The notes beneath the pieces were generated by a model. That model was not told the DNA's origin, ran no database searches, and saw only the letters and a list, made by a program, of their open reading frames with translations. This document shows positions 1 through 11,497 of a stretch of DNA of 64,000 bases, piece by piece (positions within the stretch are counted from its first letter, which is position 1; each line of letters begins with the position of its first letter). Made by a program: the position numbers and the translations under genes. The DNA is taken from positions 62,001-126,000 of the forward strand of contig JACONQ010000020.1 in NCBI GenBank assembly GCA_014281115.1. Reading direction: 5' to 3'. The DNA is from Laburnicola sp. R22_1. Lineage: Eukaryota; Ascomycota; Dothideomycetes; Pleosporales; Didymosphaeriaceae.

Positions 1-59
1 CTGCCAAGCGTCAATTCAATCAGTCAACCATTGGCTCATACAAATTAGTAGGCAAATAA

Positions 60-2960
60 GGTGCCGGCCTTGAGCCTGATTGATCAAACTGACCAACCTG
101 GTGATTTGGGCCCCCGCAGAGGGTTCCTGGAGTAGTTTTTGAAGCTGGAAATATCATCAAATATTGATATTTTGGCGAATATTTGGTGTTTTAGCTTGCT
201 AATTATTTCCTAATCGGGTAATCAGCCGTACACCTGAAATCTCCGTCGGTGCTCCCAGACCTTGCACCTACCCATATACTCGTCAATATCCATCAGTATA
301 CCCGTTAGATGAGCTCAAATCGACGCGGCCGGGGCTTAAAAAGACGGCAGGGGCAACAGGAGGCGCCTAGTACACTAGCTACCTCGCTCACTGCTGAATC
401 TCTGTCTAACGTCGCCAAAGATTCCCAGTTAACCCAGGACAACCAGTCCTTTAAGGTAGAGCTTAGAGATCGGGCGGCGGAGTCACATAACGCCTATACA
501 GATATTTCTATTGCTATCGCACCTACTGCGCCCACTGCACCCACTGCGCCCTCCGCCTAAGCCCCCGAGGCTGTCGATACTGAGTACGATGCTGGGTACG
601 AGGATAACTTTGATGGGATTGACTAGACGCGTCTGGGGCCGTATATGAAGCCTTTGCGGACGCAGAGGAGTAAGAAGTCGCTGATATATAACTACGGCTA
701 TTGAGTAGCTCTGCGCAAGTGCCTAACGCGTATTTTCTTTGTCTGTTAGTACTGCCACGTTTATAGGAGTATTGGGTTTGCAAGTAGGGGTATATACGAT
801 GTAATAAGCTTAATGTCGTCAGCTTGGTCTCATCCTGAGACGCTCCGTACAGGACACGCGATAACTCGCCCTGGGCGCGAGTCTGTTGGGCTGGAGGCTG
901 GCCAGCGTACTCTCCGTGGGTTGACAGGCGCCGGGATGGAGGTGTCGCAGGACGTTGCGAACGCGCTCGGTAACTTTAATATACAGCGTTTTCGACTAGC
1001 GGCAGTTAGCTGGCTTGTTGAGAACAACTATCCTCTTAGCGAGTTTGAATCGCTAACCTTTCGAGCCCTCCTCTGGGTTGCCAACCCTGAGGCAGAAATG
1101 GCAATATAGAAGAACTACTAGAGCGTCTTGGCGTATATACTGCGCCTCTACAATTACCTAGCGCTGTTAGTTCAACGCGAGCTGTCTTACGCGCTGGGCA
1201 AGGTCCACTTCAGTTTTGATGGCTGGTCTGTTAAAGGTGGCAAGAAGGCCTTTATAGGGATTGTCTGCCATTACGTCAACGCCTAAGGACGGATCTGCGA
1301 CCTGCCTCTCGCCCTGCCCCAGCTGGCTGGCGCCCATATAGGAAAAAGGATGGCGGAGGTTGTCAAATAGACGCTGACAAAGTTTGGCATTAACGCGTCC
1401 TTAGTGGGCTACTTTGTTCTTGATAATGCTGCTAATAACGATACTACTGTTGACTGCCTAGCCCAAGAGTTTAATTTCAACGCGGTCGAACGCCGTCTGC
1501 GCTGCTCACCCTACTCGCTCAACTTGATGGGTTAGACGGTGATATTTGGGGTTGACAAGGACGTTTTTGATAACGACGACAATTAGACGGCGGAGGAGGA
1601 GAAGCTTATGCGTGAGTGGCGTTAGAAGGGCCTATTGGGGGTGCTCGTCGACGTCCTCCACTCAATACGTACTCCCTAGTAGTACGACTTGTTCAACCAG
1701 CTTCAGCGCACTATTCTTGAGTCTGAATGCGCAGAGGGTAATAGGAAACCCGTTAAGCTTCTAGAGCCTGTTAAGCCTGTTGTTACAAGGTGGAACTCCT
1801 TTTGCGACACCTTTAAGAGGGCTATAATACTCCACTCTACTATTAACGCGTATATGGAGTGGTATATCACAAAAACGCGCTCCGACTACGCAACGCGTCG
1901 AGGGCGTTAGACAGAGACGCCAGCTGACGTACCTGAATGGATGAGGTCCTCCGGGCTCACCTCTGGAGACTGGTAAGTAATTACCCAGTACGTACATGTC
2001 CTCCAGCCGTTGAAGGAGGCCACTAAGAGACTTGAAGGGCGCGGCTTCTCTGGACGTTTTGGGGCCATCTATGAGGTATACCCGACCTTTGAGTATCTCC
2101 TTAATCACTTTGAAGCTCTAGCGACCCAGTGGGCTAATGTTGATTTTAATAAGGACGACGCTCCTAAGGACCATATAATAATCAATGTCCAGCTGGCGCA
2201 CAAGAAACTTGCAAAGTACTACGCTAAGCTTGAAGACTTACCTGCCTATTTTACGGCGACGTCTCTCCACCCTTATTACAAGCACTATTTTGTCAACGCC
2301 TAGGGTGAGGAGAACCCGACGTAGCTCGCCAAGGGCAAGGCTTAGTTTAAGGAGCTCTAGGATACGTACAAGGCCAAGAATACGGGTGCTGTCAACTCTC
2401 CCCTACGCAAGAGAGCAAAGGTATCAAATATTAACGCGTTTACAGAAGGTCTCACAAAGCCTGTACGCCTTAGCGCCAGCCTAGCTGTTAACTGTTCAGA
2501 TGAGTACGAGCGGTGGTATACTGACGAACCTTACCTCCTGATTGATTACCCGCTTGCCTAGGACCCGATTACTTACTGGCTGGGTATGCGAGACGGCTAC
2601 CTAGACCTGTCAAAGCTCGCGATAGACATGCTATCGATCCTAGCGTCCTCTTGTTACTGTAAGAGAGTCTTCTTAGAGACAGGCGACATAATGGAACCCA
2701 AAAGGCGTAAACAAGGTCCCCAGCTAGTCTCCGCAACTTAGTGCGTACGATCTTGGATAAAAGCTGGGTTTACGGACGTCAACTGTACTCTAGCTAACAG
2801 TACAGATCTCTCTGAGCAGGTGCTAGAGGAGAGGTATTATTTGGGGTCTTGGGCCCCGGAGGCTTATATATAAGGTCAACACCATAGATGCCCCACTTTT
2901 TTTTATACAATATCATCAATCAGGCCAATCACCAGGTCAGTTTGGCCCCCCAACGTACAC
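60..2960 (+). mobile_element. Degraded hAT-family DNA transposon (hAT-1), ends approximate
   Basis: The body is a single hAT transposase frame riddled with stop codons. Both edges are rich in short repeats of the CAGGTCA/TTGACC kind (about 75-110 on the left, several between 2870 and 3070 on the right). A 10-bp inverted match, CCTGATTGAT at 75-84 and its complement at 2915-2924, is visible, but I could not fix exact terminal repeats or a target duplication. The right edge runs into a Fot1/pogo-type transposase fragment, so one element may have inserted into the other. The boundaries given are estimates. Confidence 0.6.
309..2873 (+). pseudogene. hAT transposase, RIP-inactivated
   Basis: One frame of 855 codons runs from the ATG at 309 to a TAA at 2871-2873 without an indel, interrupted mainly by TAG codons. 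The central part carries the hAT signature SFDGWSVKGGKKAF (about 1210-1250), then LPLALPQLAGAH and VLDNAANND, where the catalytic Asp/Asn block of hAT transposases is expected. The 3' third has SLHPYYKHYF (about 2265-2295) and, near 2580-2740, the C-terminal dimerisation region (AIDMLSILASSC, then EPKRRKQGPQL). Stops fall where family members have Trp or Gln, for example before GEENP at about 2301 and after KGKA at about 2343. These are TGG or CAG changed to TAG, the RIP context. It cannot make a full-length product. Confidence 0.85.
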
Positions 2961-3038
2961 CAGTTCGATCAGGTCAACTCCAGGGACCCCCCCCTTACAG
3001 GTCAACCCAGGTAAGACCCGCGAGACTGACTTACCTGA

Positions 3039-3566
3039 CTGTTAGCAACTCTGAGATCAGGTCTGCAAGACGAAGTACTGCAAACGCCTGTAACTCCTGT
3101 AACGCCAGTGACAACGGAGGATTTTACATCGTTGCAAAACCTAATCAAGCAGGATGCTCATGCGCTCGATAATACGAGCAAACAGCATCTACAAAGGCAT
3201 GTACAGAAGATCGCAAGTGCCGCTCAAATATCCTTTACCGAATGTGCCCTGCTTCAGGATCAAAATCGATTCTTGTTTAAAGTAAATAACGAAGCAAAAG
3301 TCCGCCGATCGAACAGGTCAGTAGTCCTAGGGAAGGCGAAGGTGATGAGCTACAAGGACCTGGAGGAGGCACGAGCGAAGCGTGAGGCAAAAGAGAAAGC
3401 TATCGCAATCAAGGGAAAACGCGGTCGTAAGCGCAAGAATCCAGCACTAGAGAAGGCAGAGGCGAGTCCATTGGTGCCAAAGGACAAAGTGATGCGGATG
3501 AGCGAAGTCGAGCCAGCCAACGCCGCAGAAGGAGCGTCCTGGATACCAGTAGCGAAGATGTATTAG
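3039..3566 (+). pseudogene. 3' fragment of Fot1/pogo-type DDE transposase gene
   Basis: This is the C-terminal tail of a fungal pogo/Fot1-like (DDE-1, CENP-B-related) transposase. Visible features are the repeated TPVTPVT linker (about 3078-3105), then EDFTSLQNLIKQDAHALD, then the conserved block FLFKVNNEAKVRRS. VLGKAKVMSYKDLEEARAKR and the basic KGKRGRKRK (about 3410-3440) follow. The tail is open to its stop at 3564-3566. The DNA-binding and catalytic domains are absent: an in-frame TGA lies just upstream and the sequence then merges with hAT-1 terminal repeats. I recognise the tail from the family. The truncation is seen directly; its cause is inferred. Confidence 0.8.
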
Positions 3567-4450
3567 GACACTCTTGTCGTTAGACTTGCTTTATCAAGGT
3601 CATATTAAGCGGGGAGTTGCGCAGGTCATATACAAAGAGCGGATAGAGTTCTAATAAGCAGATGCTACTTCGAAATGTGTCCAGCGGTCATTAGTGTCAT
3701 TTGCCGACTGCTCCGGAGTTCGAGCGTCCACCCAGCCACATGACGGACTGACGTATCAGCCACAGGCTCGGCTTACTAACTTATAATAAGCAAATGAGAT
3801 GCGGTCAAGTCCCTCGCCACTTGCCACTGCACGTGTCCCAAACCGTAACTGCATTGTCCAACGATGCCGACACGAGCCGGGTCGAGTCTCGTTAGCGGTG
3901 GTAACACCAAGTACGCTGCCTCATCCAAGTCATGCTGAAATCGTTCGCAGCTCCGGCGCTTTGCGTCAGACATCGTCACCGGATGCGCTGACTGCGTGCT
4001 GTGAAGCGTCTTGAAGCCAATCAGAAATCGCCTAGCTGCAGCTATTGTGCTGGAAACAAACCTGAACAGGATCAGAAATGCCTCACATTCGTGTCCTTCC
4101 AATAAGTTCTGGTAGCGCCTCGACACGGGCGGGCGCAGCTTTGACCGGAGTCGGGGCTGACTTGCCAGGATTGAGCCTCGCTTAACATCTGACGCGGTTC
4201 AGCTTAGGGGCGCGTATAGTGTTATCACCTGATTGGATGCCCATGTCAGCTGAGGTTGCTGCCTAATTTCCCTCTATCGAGCGGGGAAAGTTACGTGTTG
4301 GCCCGCTGTATGACTTGTTGGTTGGCTCAGATCTAACGAAGCCCCACGATGATCAACCTGCGTGCTCTCAGGGTAATATAAACCAATTATTGCATCCACC
4401 CAGGCGATTCATCACTGACTCTGAGATCTCACCTAATATCCTCAACTCAC
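3567..4450. other. No supported gene
   Basis: This is mixed-composition sequence between the transposase fragment and the next gene. Short open frames on both strands (3776-4126 minus, 3799-4014 plus, 4315-4545 plus) overlap one another and show no recognisable motif. The last part must hold the promoter or a missed first exon of the gene at 4451. I see no terminal repeats that would close the Fot1-like fragment. Confidence 0.5.
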
Positions 4451-5720
4451 TTGAAAACGGATGGGCTTACAGTATCCCAGTCCAACTCCGAACTTATGGA
4501 ATACTTACCATTCAAACCCCGGGACGCGAAAAGAGAGTGTGTTAGGAGCTATTTAGATGAGGTCCCTCGTTATCTCTTCAGGCTCTATGACGCCGAAAGC
4601 ACCGGGACAACCAAGACGGACGTGGTTATCTCGCGCGCTGCTACCCAGACGACGAACACTATACTTGGGCAGAAGGACCTCTTCTCAATGCCGCCTAACG
4701 AAGCAGCGGATTTACTCAATCAGCATCTGCAATGGGACTGGCGCCACGATAAGCGCGATAATCTCATGTCCTGGAGCAGCTCCCTACTTGTTGTTCTTCA
4801 GTATGGACTGTTCCGAAGTGTCAATGTTTATTGTGGGAAATCAGAACTTTCTGAGATTTTTCTCTGTATCGTTGACACTAGGGACTTCCATCATGGAACA
4901 TTTCTGCAAGATCTTCCATTGATCAAGGCATATCAAAATGAGAAACATCAGCCTAGCAAACACCGCACCCTCGGGGAACTCCGACGGCTCAGGGAAGACC
5001 GCGGTTATTATTTTGGGGAATATCTTTCACAGGGCAGACTTGATATCAAAGGAAAATCGATGCACACTTCTCTCGAAAGAATGATTCAACTGGGACTCTT
5101 CGAACTCTGTCCGGGTTTATCGGAGAAGGAATCTTGGTCCATTTGGGTCAATCGGGTTGTCGAGCTTCGCAAAATGAATTTCGACGTTCTCCAAGCTCAA
5201 CCGACGTCTGCTTCCGAAGCCCGAAAAGCAATCACTATTGCACAAGCATGCTTTGGCGACGCTCTCTCTTTGCCAGTAACCGCGATGCTTCTTGGGTTGC
5301 GGGCGCGCCCTCAAGAGGATGAGGCAGTTCTAAAGCCTTTGCTGGTTTGCTTTTCGGGTAAGTGTTACATTCTCCTACGAGCCTGGAATAATGACTGACT
5401 TTAGAAGACGAGGAGATCGAAGCCTTATCGCTGAGCGACTTGAAGGTGTTTGACAGTATGTTGCCCGAGGTCCGACAGTTCGCGGAAATAATTGGCAGCG
5501 TACACAGCTGCTTTGCATCGCGGCATCCCCTTTCTGCCCGTGTGTCTGAAATCAAAGAAGCATCCAACTGTCACGATGCAAAACACTCCATGCCCAGCGT
5601 CGCGCATCTTGCCGAAAATATGGGAAATCTACACGGTAAGTCACTTATGCATTTGTGTAACGTATGGGCACTAATCAGAGTAGTTTCAAATTAGTCTCGG
5701 AGGTTGTCGAGATATACTGA
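4451..5720 (+). CDS. DUF7587-like fungal protein, three exons, apparently intact
   Basis: The predicted 387-aa protein is built from exons 4451-5357, 5405-5635 and 5695-5720. Intron 1 (5358-5404, 47 bp, GTAAGT...TTTAG) and intron 2 (5636-5694, 59 bp, GTAAGT...ATTAG, branch-like ACTAAT) restore one open frame ending in TGA. The N-terminal region has PRYLFRLYD (residues 39-47), then DNLMSWSSSL (103-112), IVDTRDF (140-146) and YYFGEYLSQG (186-195). This pattern matches the fungal domain I know as DUF7587. The spacing of Arg44, the Ser cluster and Glu190 would also suit an R-S-E ADP-ribosyltransferase-like fold, but that is inference. There are no signal peptide or membrane segments. Unlike its neighbours it has no RIP-type stops. 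The start is the first ATG of the frame; an upstream exon is possible. Confidence 0.65.
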
Positions 5721-6709
5721 ATTCGATAGGAGTGTAGAAAGAACATGGTTAACGGAAAGGCTAAACCACATGTGGCAGAACCATCCTCCGAGTACAACGA
5801 GCCACCGGTACCGTCTAGCATGTACCGTTGCTTAAGGCTGCAAGGATACCTACTCGAAGCTAATCTAATAGGGTGAAGGCCATACCAATCGCTGTAATGG
5901 GGCGTATGGGGTAAAGTTTAGTAGCGTGCAAAAACCGGAAGCCGATTGTGCAAGCGAGTGTATAACGGACAGACGTGTCAGCCACAAGCTTGGCTTACGA
6001 GATGACACATGTAAATTACACCAGCGTGATTACATATATGACCTGCGCGGTCGTTTGACACTAGCCGAGGTCGGAAATTGCTTCGTCCGAGGGTACCGAC
6101 AGGGGTGACGACCTTGCATAAATTTGTGCGCGATAGCAGGCATATGGCTGATAGTGACTTCTACCATTATATTACAGCTTCTATGCCTGGAGACGGCCTC
6201 TTTTTACGTACTGTAAGTAACCCGGGCTTAATGCGGGTGCTGTAGCGGAAGGGACGATGTTTCATCACAAGAGAAGGCTCTGCGCGAATCAGGCGAGAAG
6301 GCGGCGATGCGCACGTAATTTTTGTATCAAAGGGGTCCTAGAAGTTTAGAAATAGCTACAACACGTAACTTGTATAAGATTAAATCAGTGATTAGCGCAT
6401 TCATGGAATTTGAAATGTTTGAAGTTGAGGTACCCCTTATATTTCTCGGCATGGGGTGTTTCTCGACCTACAGTGATGGACGTTACTCCCAAGCTCCGTG
6501 ACACTTCTGTAAGTTAATTATCCTATCCAAAATGATTGACAACACCAGCTTACCCGAGCCGGGTGCTCGCCTCCAGGTCCTTCCTAAGCACTTCAATTTG
6601 TTCCCTCAAGTCATTATACTCCGCCTCGCGTGCTTCGGTAACGCGTCCGTCCCTCAAATCCTTTGCCCCCTTGTATCCGCCCTGTCCCGTCCCTGCTAAA
6701 GCCGATGCT
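5721..6709. other. Mostly non-coding; possible 3' extension of the minus-strand ghost gene
   Basis: I see nothing convincing between 5721 and 6540. From 6550 to 6831 a minus-strand frame offset from the ghost gene at 6710-9043 contains an Ala/Gly-rich stretch, then a heptad-like segment (EYNDLREQIEVLRKDLEA) that would suit a coiled coil. It may be the true C-terminus reached after a frameshift or a short intron near 6750-6830. The frame is plausible but unproven. Confidence 0.35.
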
Positions 6710-9043
6710 TCATTCGCTACAGACGCTGCTCGCTCGCTTCGCGTCCTGATTTGTAATGGCGACCGCCGCGCACTCGCCGGAGTCGATGGCCGAGGTCGCT
6801 GAACATGTGTCAGAGATGACCATGGAAGCATCCTCTTGCGGCGAATGCCGGTATGTGCCTCGAAGGCCTCTTGGTTTTTTTTTCGCTATGCTCATTATTC
6901 GCTTGTCTGCCGCCTTCTTGCCTCCTCGCAGTCGGAGCTCACTTGCCGGCTCCCATCTCAGTTCAGGATCCACTTTCGTCAGATGCCGATCCCAGTATAT
7001 TAACACGTAAACAGAATCGCGCCTTGTGCCGTTGTGCTTTGTCTTTTCCGTGAGATAATGGTACACGTCTTCTTGTGGATCTTCTGCAAACGCAACGCCT
7101 ATAACGTCCATGATATAGCCTTCCAGCATATACCTGCGTTTTGTTTTCGATCCGGGAACCATCGTATTTCCTATTCGATTGTTCCCATTGGTAACTTCCT
7201 GGTGGGGAGGCAGTCCGTCTTGGAACTCGTTGTCCCTATACCCAGGTATAGCTTCGGTTTCTTTGCGCCAGATAGGTGCTGTATCAGGACCATACTGATT
7301 GATGAAGAATTTACCCTAGTGGTCTCCCCAGCCGACTGTCTTCTTGTCCTTGCAACTGTAAAGGGGCTCAAAGAGGACCGACCCTAGTAATGGGTACAAT
7401 GCCTGCACGTTCAATGTTTGCTTCTCACAAGATCTAAGACCTAACAGCTCTTCCTCCCACTTCCTAGTGTCCTCGTTGCTCAATTCGGACCGATCCTCTG
7501 CAGCGGAAAACAGATCGTCGCTACCCGGAATAGACAACAATCGCATCTTGTAGACCAATGCACGCAGTTCGTATCTCACAGTCGTAGTGTCAAAGTTCTT
7601 TTCCGCGATCTCTTTCAAATGTTGGATCGGAAAGCAATAATCCTCTCTCTTCAAACCAAGGCTAGTGTTGATCTTTTGAGCTTCTTCCTTGTTAGTTTAA
7701 ACCAAGGTCGTAATCGCAATGTCGAGAGTCTCTTTGCTCTTGTGCTGCAGAGCAGTCAACACTACCTTAAGCATACTCTCAAACTGCTTCATGAATACAA
7801 GCTGTTCCGGGTAAGGCTCAAAGATCGACTGTACCAGGCTGGTGCCGCGTTTCTTAACCTCTGGATGTGGTGATGCGTACATAGAAAGCAGCACCTGGCG
7901 TTGAATTCTGCGATTAGCAACTGATTTCTAATCGAATCTATGCTTGCGGAGAAGGTTCGAAAGTCTGATGACATCCTCTGCTAAGTCCACACTTTTCGAA
8001 TCCTTACCGTTACTATCTGCCTCTATAATATCAGCCAGATGTGTACGGATACGCTGGATTATAAACTCCAAGTAAGTGGGTGCAAGGGGAGTGTAACCAT
8101 CCTGAGAAGCCGCTTTGACGCGGACGTTGATAGCAGCTAGCTTATCCATGTTAGCTGGTTGCGGTCCATGATCCCACCAGTAACTGAGAATGGGTAAGGC
8201 ATCGAAATACAGTCTGCAAACTCCTGGGTCAATAGGCGTCCGAGGCTCAATCTTCTCACTCTGCTCACGCTGCTGGACATGAGCTAGAGCTGTCGCTATA
8301 TCCTCCTCCTCTCGTTGCGATCTTTCTCCTTCTATTCCTTTCCTTGTCGTTTCGTCAATTTCCATTTCTTCCATTTCTTCCATTTCTTCGTTCTTTGCTT
8401 TTGCAATCTTCTGCCTTTTTGTCTCCACCCACTCTGAATCGTCCATACGCAACGGTCTTAGGAACCACACTACCTCGTACATTTCTTTCGCCATCACAAG
8501 GCTGTCAATGTTGTCCTTAACCTGCTGGATTCTGCTTTGCTCATCAAGAGAGTCAAAGTGAAACATCGTGTTGTCACCTTCTTCCAAGTACTTATAAAGC
8601 TCGTATGCCTTCCTGTCTGTAGCCTCTATAATGAATTCCCGATACTCCTGCGAAGTGCGCTTAGTTAACAGTTTTGACATACTCCACCTCTGTGCGTCTT
8701 CTTCAATCGCTTTATAAACTAATAGCCAAATTTTCTTTTCACATCCCTCCTCAAACTTCTTCTTAGCGGACTTTTCCCATAGATCTCTCCTTTCGTCCTT
8801 AGGAGTTCTTTTAAGTGCTTCCGGCAGGCTTTGCATCGCGTATACCTGCTCAAAGAAATCCTCAACTTTCGCTGTTTCCCTCCATTTCTCGAAGCTCTGG
8901 CCCTTAGGTACGAACAGCTTCGCACACGCCTGCGCATACAATTTGAGAGTGAGATTCTGCTCCTAGGGCGTTCGAGGATCATAAGACACCTGTCTAAGGA
9001 ATTCTTCCACGTCCGCATCGGTCCTTCCAGTGTCCTCAGCCAT
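6710..9043 (-). pseudogene. Ghost gene of about 778 codons, unknown function, four C-to-T type stops
   Basis: Read on the minus strand from the ATG at 9043-9041, one frame continues to 6710 without any indel. Exactly four stops interrupt it: TAG at 8965-8963, TAG at 7930-7928, TAA at 7699-7697 and TAG at 7318-7316. Each can be derived from Gln or Trp by one transition. The restored reading is a soluble, charged, helix-rich protein. The first third has many Lys/Glu. An acidic run of repeated EEM units lies near 8360-8400, followed by an SYWWDHGPQ motif near 8175. Towards the end there is VYVLIYWDRH and a basic RLRGGKK stretch. I do not recognise the family. No signal peptide or transmembrane segment is apparent. 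Its neighbours are also broken, so the whole block seems to have been mutated. Confidence 0.55.
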
Positions 9044-9361
9044 GTTTGCTAGTATTCGTGATCAATGCTTGAGGAGTAGGTGTTTCTGGTAATTTTGCTA
9101 ATGTCTCAGCGATTTTGGGACGTGTTTCGATTTAAATGAACAACTCACCTGCAACCGAGTACGTGGGTGTGCCGCCTATGCTTGCAATGCAAAAGCGGTA
9201 TTCGGAAAACTGGAAGGCGGTTTCGAGAAAAGAACTGCCTTTTTCCTAATTAGGAGGAACTAGCTATATAATAGTTAGTCCGCATTCCTAGCCTATTTGC
9301 TAGGACAATTATGTTTTCCCTTTCACTCCATTAACCCGCACGAGACCTGCAGTGGGCGAAC
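9044..9361. other. Intergenic; would hold the promoter of the ghost gene and 5' exon(s) of the cupredoxin gene
   Basis: There is no open frame of note. The right part must contain the missing start (signal peptide exon) of the plus-strand cupredoxin gene, but I could not identify it. Confidence 0.4.
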
Positions 9362-10018
9362 CACTTGATTAGCTGGAACTCCACAGTATGCGGACCTGGC
9401 GATACCCTCAATAATACCAACAGCTCTTCTTAGGTTGTTAAGATAGTTGTAGGTGCTGCAGGACAGTTAGCGTTCAACCCGAACTCCGTCAGCGTCACGC
9501 CTGGCACGACACTTCGATTTGACTTTCTAGGCCTTAACCATACCCTCACTCAAAGTTCTTTCGCTAATCCATGCCGTAATAGCTTAGGGTTTGATATGGG
9601 GTTTCAGCAATTCAATCCCCGCAACCTGAGCGGTACGTTTCTAGTTAATTATTTGGTTGAGTTGGACCAGCTACAATGGTTTTACTGTGCATAGAATGAA
9701 CCTATTTCCCACTGCAATGCGGGTATGGTCTTTAGTGTGAATCCAATCGACGGCAAGTACGAACCCGTCAACGATACGCGGCCGTCAGACTTGCGACCAA
9801 GCTCCACCCCTCTCGTCACACTAAGCTCGATAACTAGCCTCTGCACCAGTGTGCCCTTGCCAACGTCACCGAATAAGACGAATGCCACAGATGGAGTTGC
9901 TTCTCCAACGCTCCAAGCTTCCCCAACTACGATCGCGCCGGCGCTTTCCAACAATGCCCACAGGCTCACGTACGCCCTCTTTCACGTTGTAGGACTTTTG
10001 TCCATAGTTATACTCTAG
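9362..10018 (+). pseudogene. Cupredoxin-domain GPI-type extracellular protein, broken
   Basis: The plus frame reads a plastocyanin-like fold: VKIVVGAAGQLAFNPNSVSV, then LRFDFLGLNHTLTQSSF and, at about 9677-9725, WFYCA-stop-NEPISHCNAGMVF. The Cys, His and Met of this last block match the type-1 copper ligand pattern of fungal extracellular cupredoxin proteins. A Ser/Thr-rich linker (about 9790-9960) and a short hydrophobic C-terminus ending at 10018 suggest a GPI anchor. Two in-frame stops are visible: TAG at 9431-9433 (expected Gln before VVKIVV) and TAG at 9692-9694 (expected Gln in the YC.Q region). No start codon or signal peptide exon is found in the frame. Family members are cell-surface proteins of uncertain role. 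Confidence 0.7.
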
Positions 10019-10273
10019 ATATACTCTAGAAGGTGGAGGCAAAGGCTTGGGTGTATGATTCTTGGGCCTAAGCATCGTTTCAGTTTACCAGTGTATAGCT
10101 ATATTTACATAGTTGCTGCCAATAAAACTACATGTTTCATCTAGTACTCAACTTGAATCTCCACGCAAAAAGTAGGCAAAATAATGTTGGGAACTTCCGC
10201 GATGACCAGCAAACCTGATCTCAATCGTGGTGGATTCAATTGTAAACGCTACAATCAACTACGCTAATCTAGC
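10019..10273. other. Intergenic, nothing seen
   Basis: This is the 3' flank of the cupredoxin ghost gene and of the minus-strand ORF. No motif is recognised. Confidence 0.4.
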
Positions 10274-10840
10274 TCACGCCTCGAATGCGCTCTCCTCAAT
10301 CTTGTATAAGCACCACTGATGTTTCCACAGCCGATGTCTTGGCTGATCGATAGATTCATAGCCAATGAAGTATGTTCGTCGTCGGTGTTTTCGTGCAACT
10401 GCAGCGCCGACATCCATCCCCCGCTGTTCCGACTTAGCCCTGAATCGAGACGGCTCATGAATTACATAATTTGGCTTCATTTGGCTTATTGAAATGTGTC
10501 GGCGTTCGTGGGAAGCTGCGCTTTTTCTCTGAGCTGGAAGCGTGGATCGTGGCTTCGGCGCAAACAACCGGACCCGCAATTCCTGATGCCCTTCTATCGG
10601 AGACGCCTCAATCTCGCATCTCGCGAAAAGCATCGCAATTTCGTCCAAAGTCTTTGACAAGAGTTTCGCTGATATTTGCACTCGCAGATTTTTATCATCC
10701 TCTGAGTTCTTGATAATCTTGCGAATGACTTCGTGGTTCGGGACAGAGAACGTAACGTAATCTCTATTTGGGGCGCTCTGTGGGAGAAGACTGGGGTAAG
10801 ACATGGCTTTGCAGAATAATTCCATCGTGCTACCGTCCAT
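10274..10840 (-). CDS. Hypothetical protein, 188 aa, uncertain
   Basis: This is an uninterrupted minus-strand frame of 188 codons. The product would be basic and soluble, with several Arg/Lys/His clusters (such as RKHRRRTYF near the C-terminus) and no membrane segment. I recognise no domain. It is one of the few frames in this part of the window without RIP-type stops. A shorter opposing plus-strand frame overlaps it, so it could be a chance ORF or one exon of a larger gene. Confidence 0.35.
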   Translation of the reverse strand: MDGSTMELFCKAMSYPSLLPQSAPNRDYVTFSVPNHEVIRKIIKNSEDDKNLRVQISAKLLSKTLDEIAMLFARCEIEASPIEGHQELRVRLFAPKPRSTLPAQRKSAASHERRHISISQMKPNYVIHEPSRFRAKSEQRGMDVGAAVARKHRRRTYFIGYESIDQPRHRLWKHQWCLYKIEESAFEA

Positions 10841-11497
10841 ATACCAACCAGCGTGAAGACCGGGTGAAGATTCCGGTTTCCGTAATCAGAAATCCACTTT
10901 TCGGCTTACAATTCTGGTTTCCATTTTCCATTTCCCGCCCTTGTCCTGAACAACCGTATATAGATTGTGACCGTTTACAAATCATGACGGACGCTTACAA
11001 CATCAAAAGCCAACCTTGTAGCACTTTATACGGCATGCTCCACGATTCTATATTTATCCACTAATTCCACATCGGGTTAGTCCACAACCCACATGTACTA
11101 GTCGGCGTCAACATTCGGAACTCCAATAAGCTTTTCTAGAATGCGGGAAGTACAGCGCATTGCTCTTGAGTCAGTAGAAGCCAAGCCAATCAGTCGCAGG
11201 TTCAACAGTGGACCTGATTAATAGGTTCAGATGTCACATATCGCGGAAACTCTCGCAAGGATCACGTGTACAGCGCGCGGGCACAGGTTTATCAAAAACT
11301 ACAAGAACTAAATCGCATTGATTTCCATCTAACTACTGCGTATCTCGGAGCATATCCTTCGCGGTGGTCGTTTCTACTGCTAAGGTTAATGCTTGGCTAG
11401 CAGGCGTGATTTGTTGCCGCCGCCTGGGCCCGAAAATCCAGTCGATTGACTGCAGCCAAAACCTTCGCGCAAAATCCTGAGGCTCCTACACCTTCTA
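10841..11497. other. Intergenic, nothing supported
   Basis: Only a 98-codon plus-strand frame lies here (10768-11064) and it has no recognisable feature. The right edge is the downstream region of the minus-strand hypothetical gene. Confidence 0.4.
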
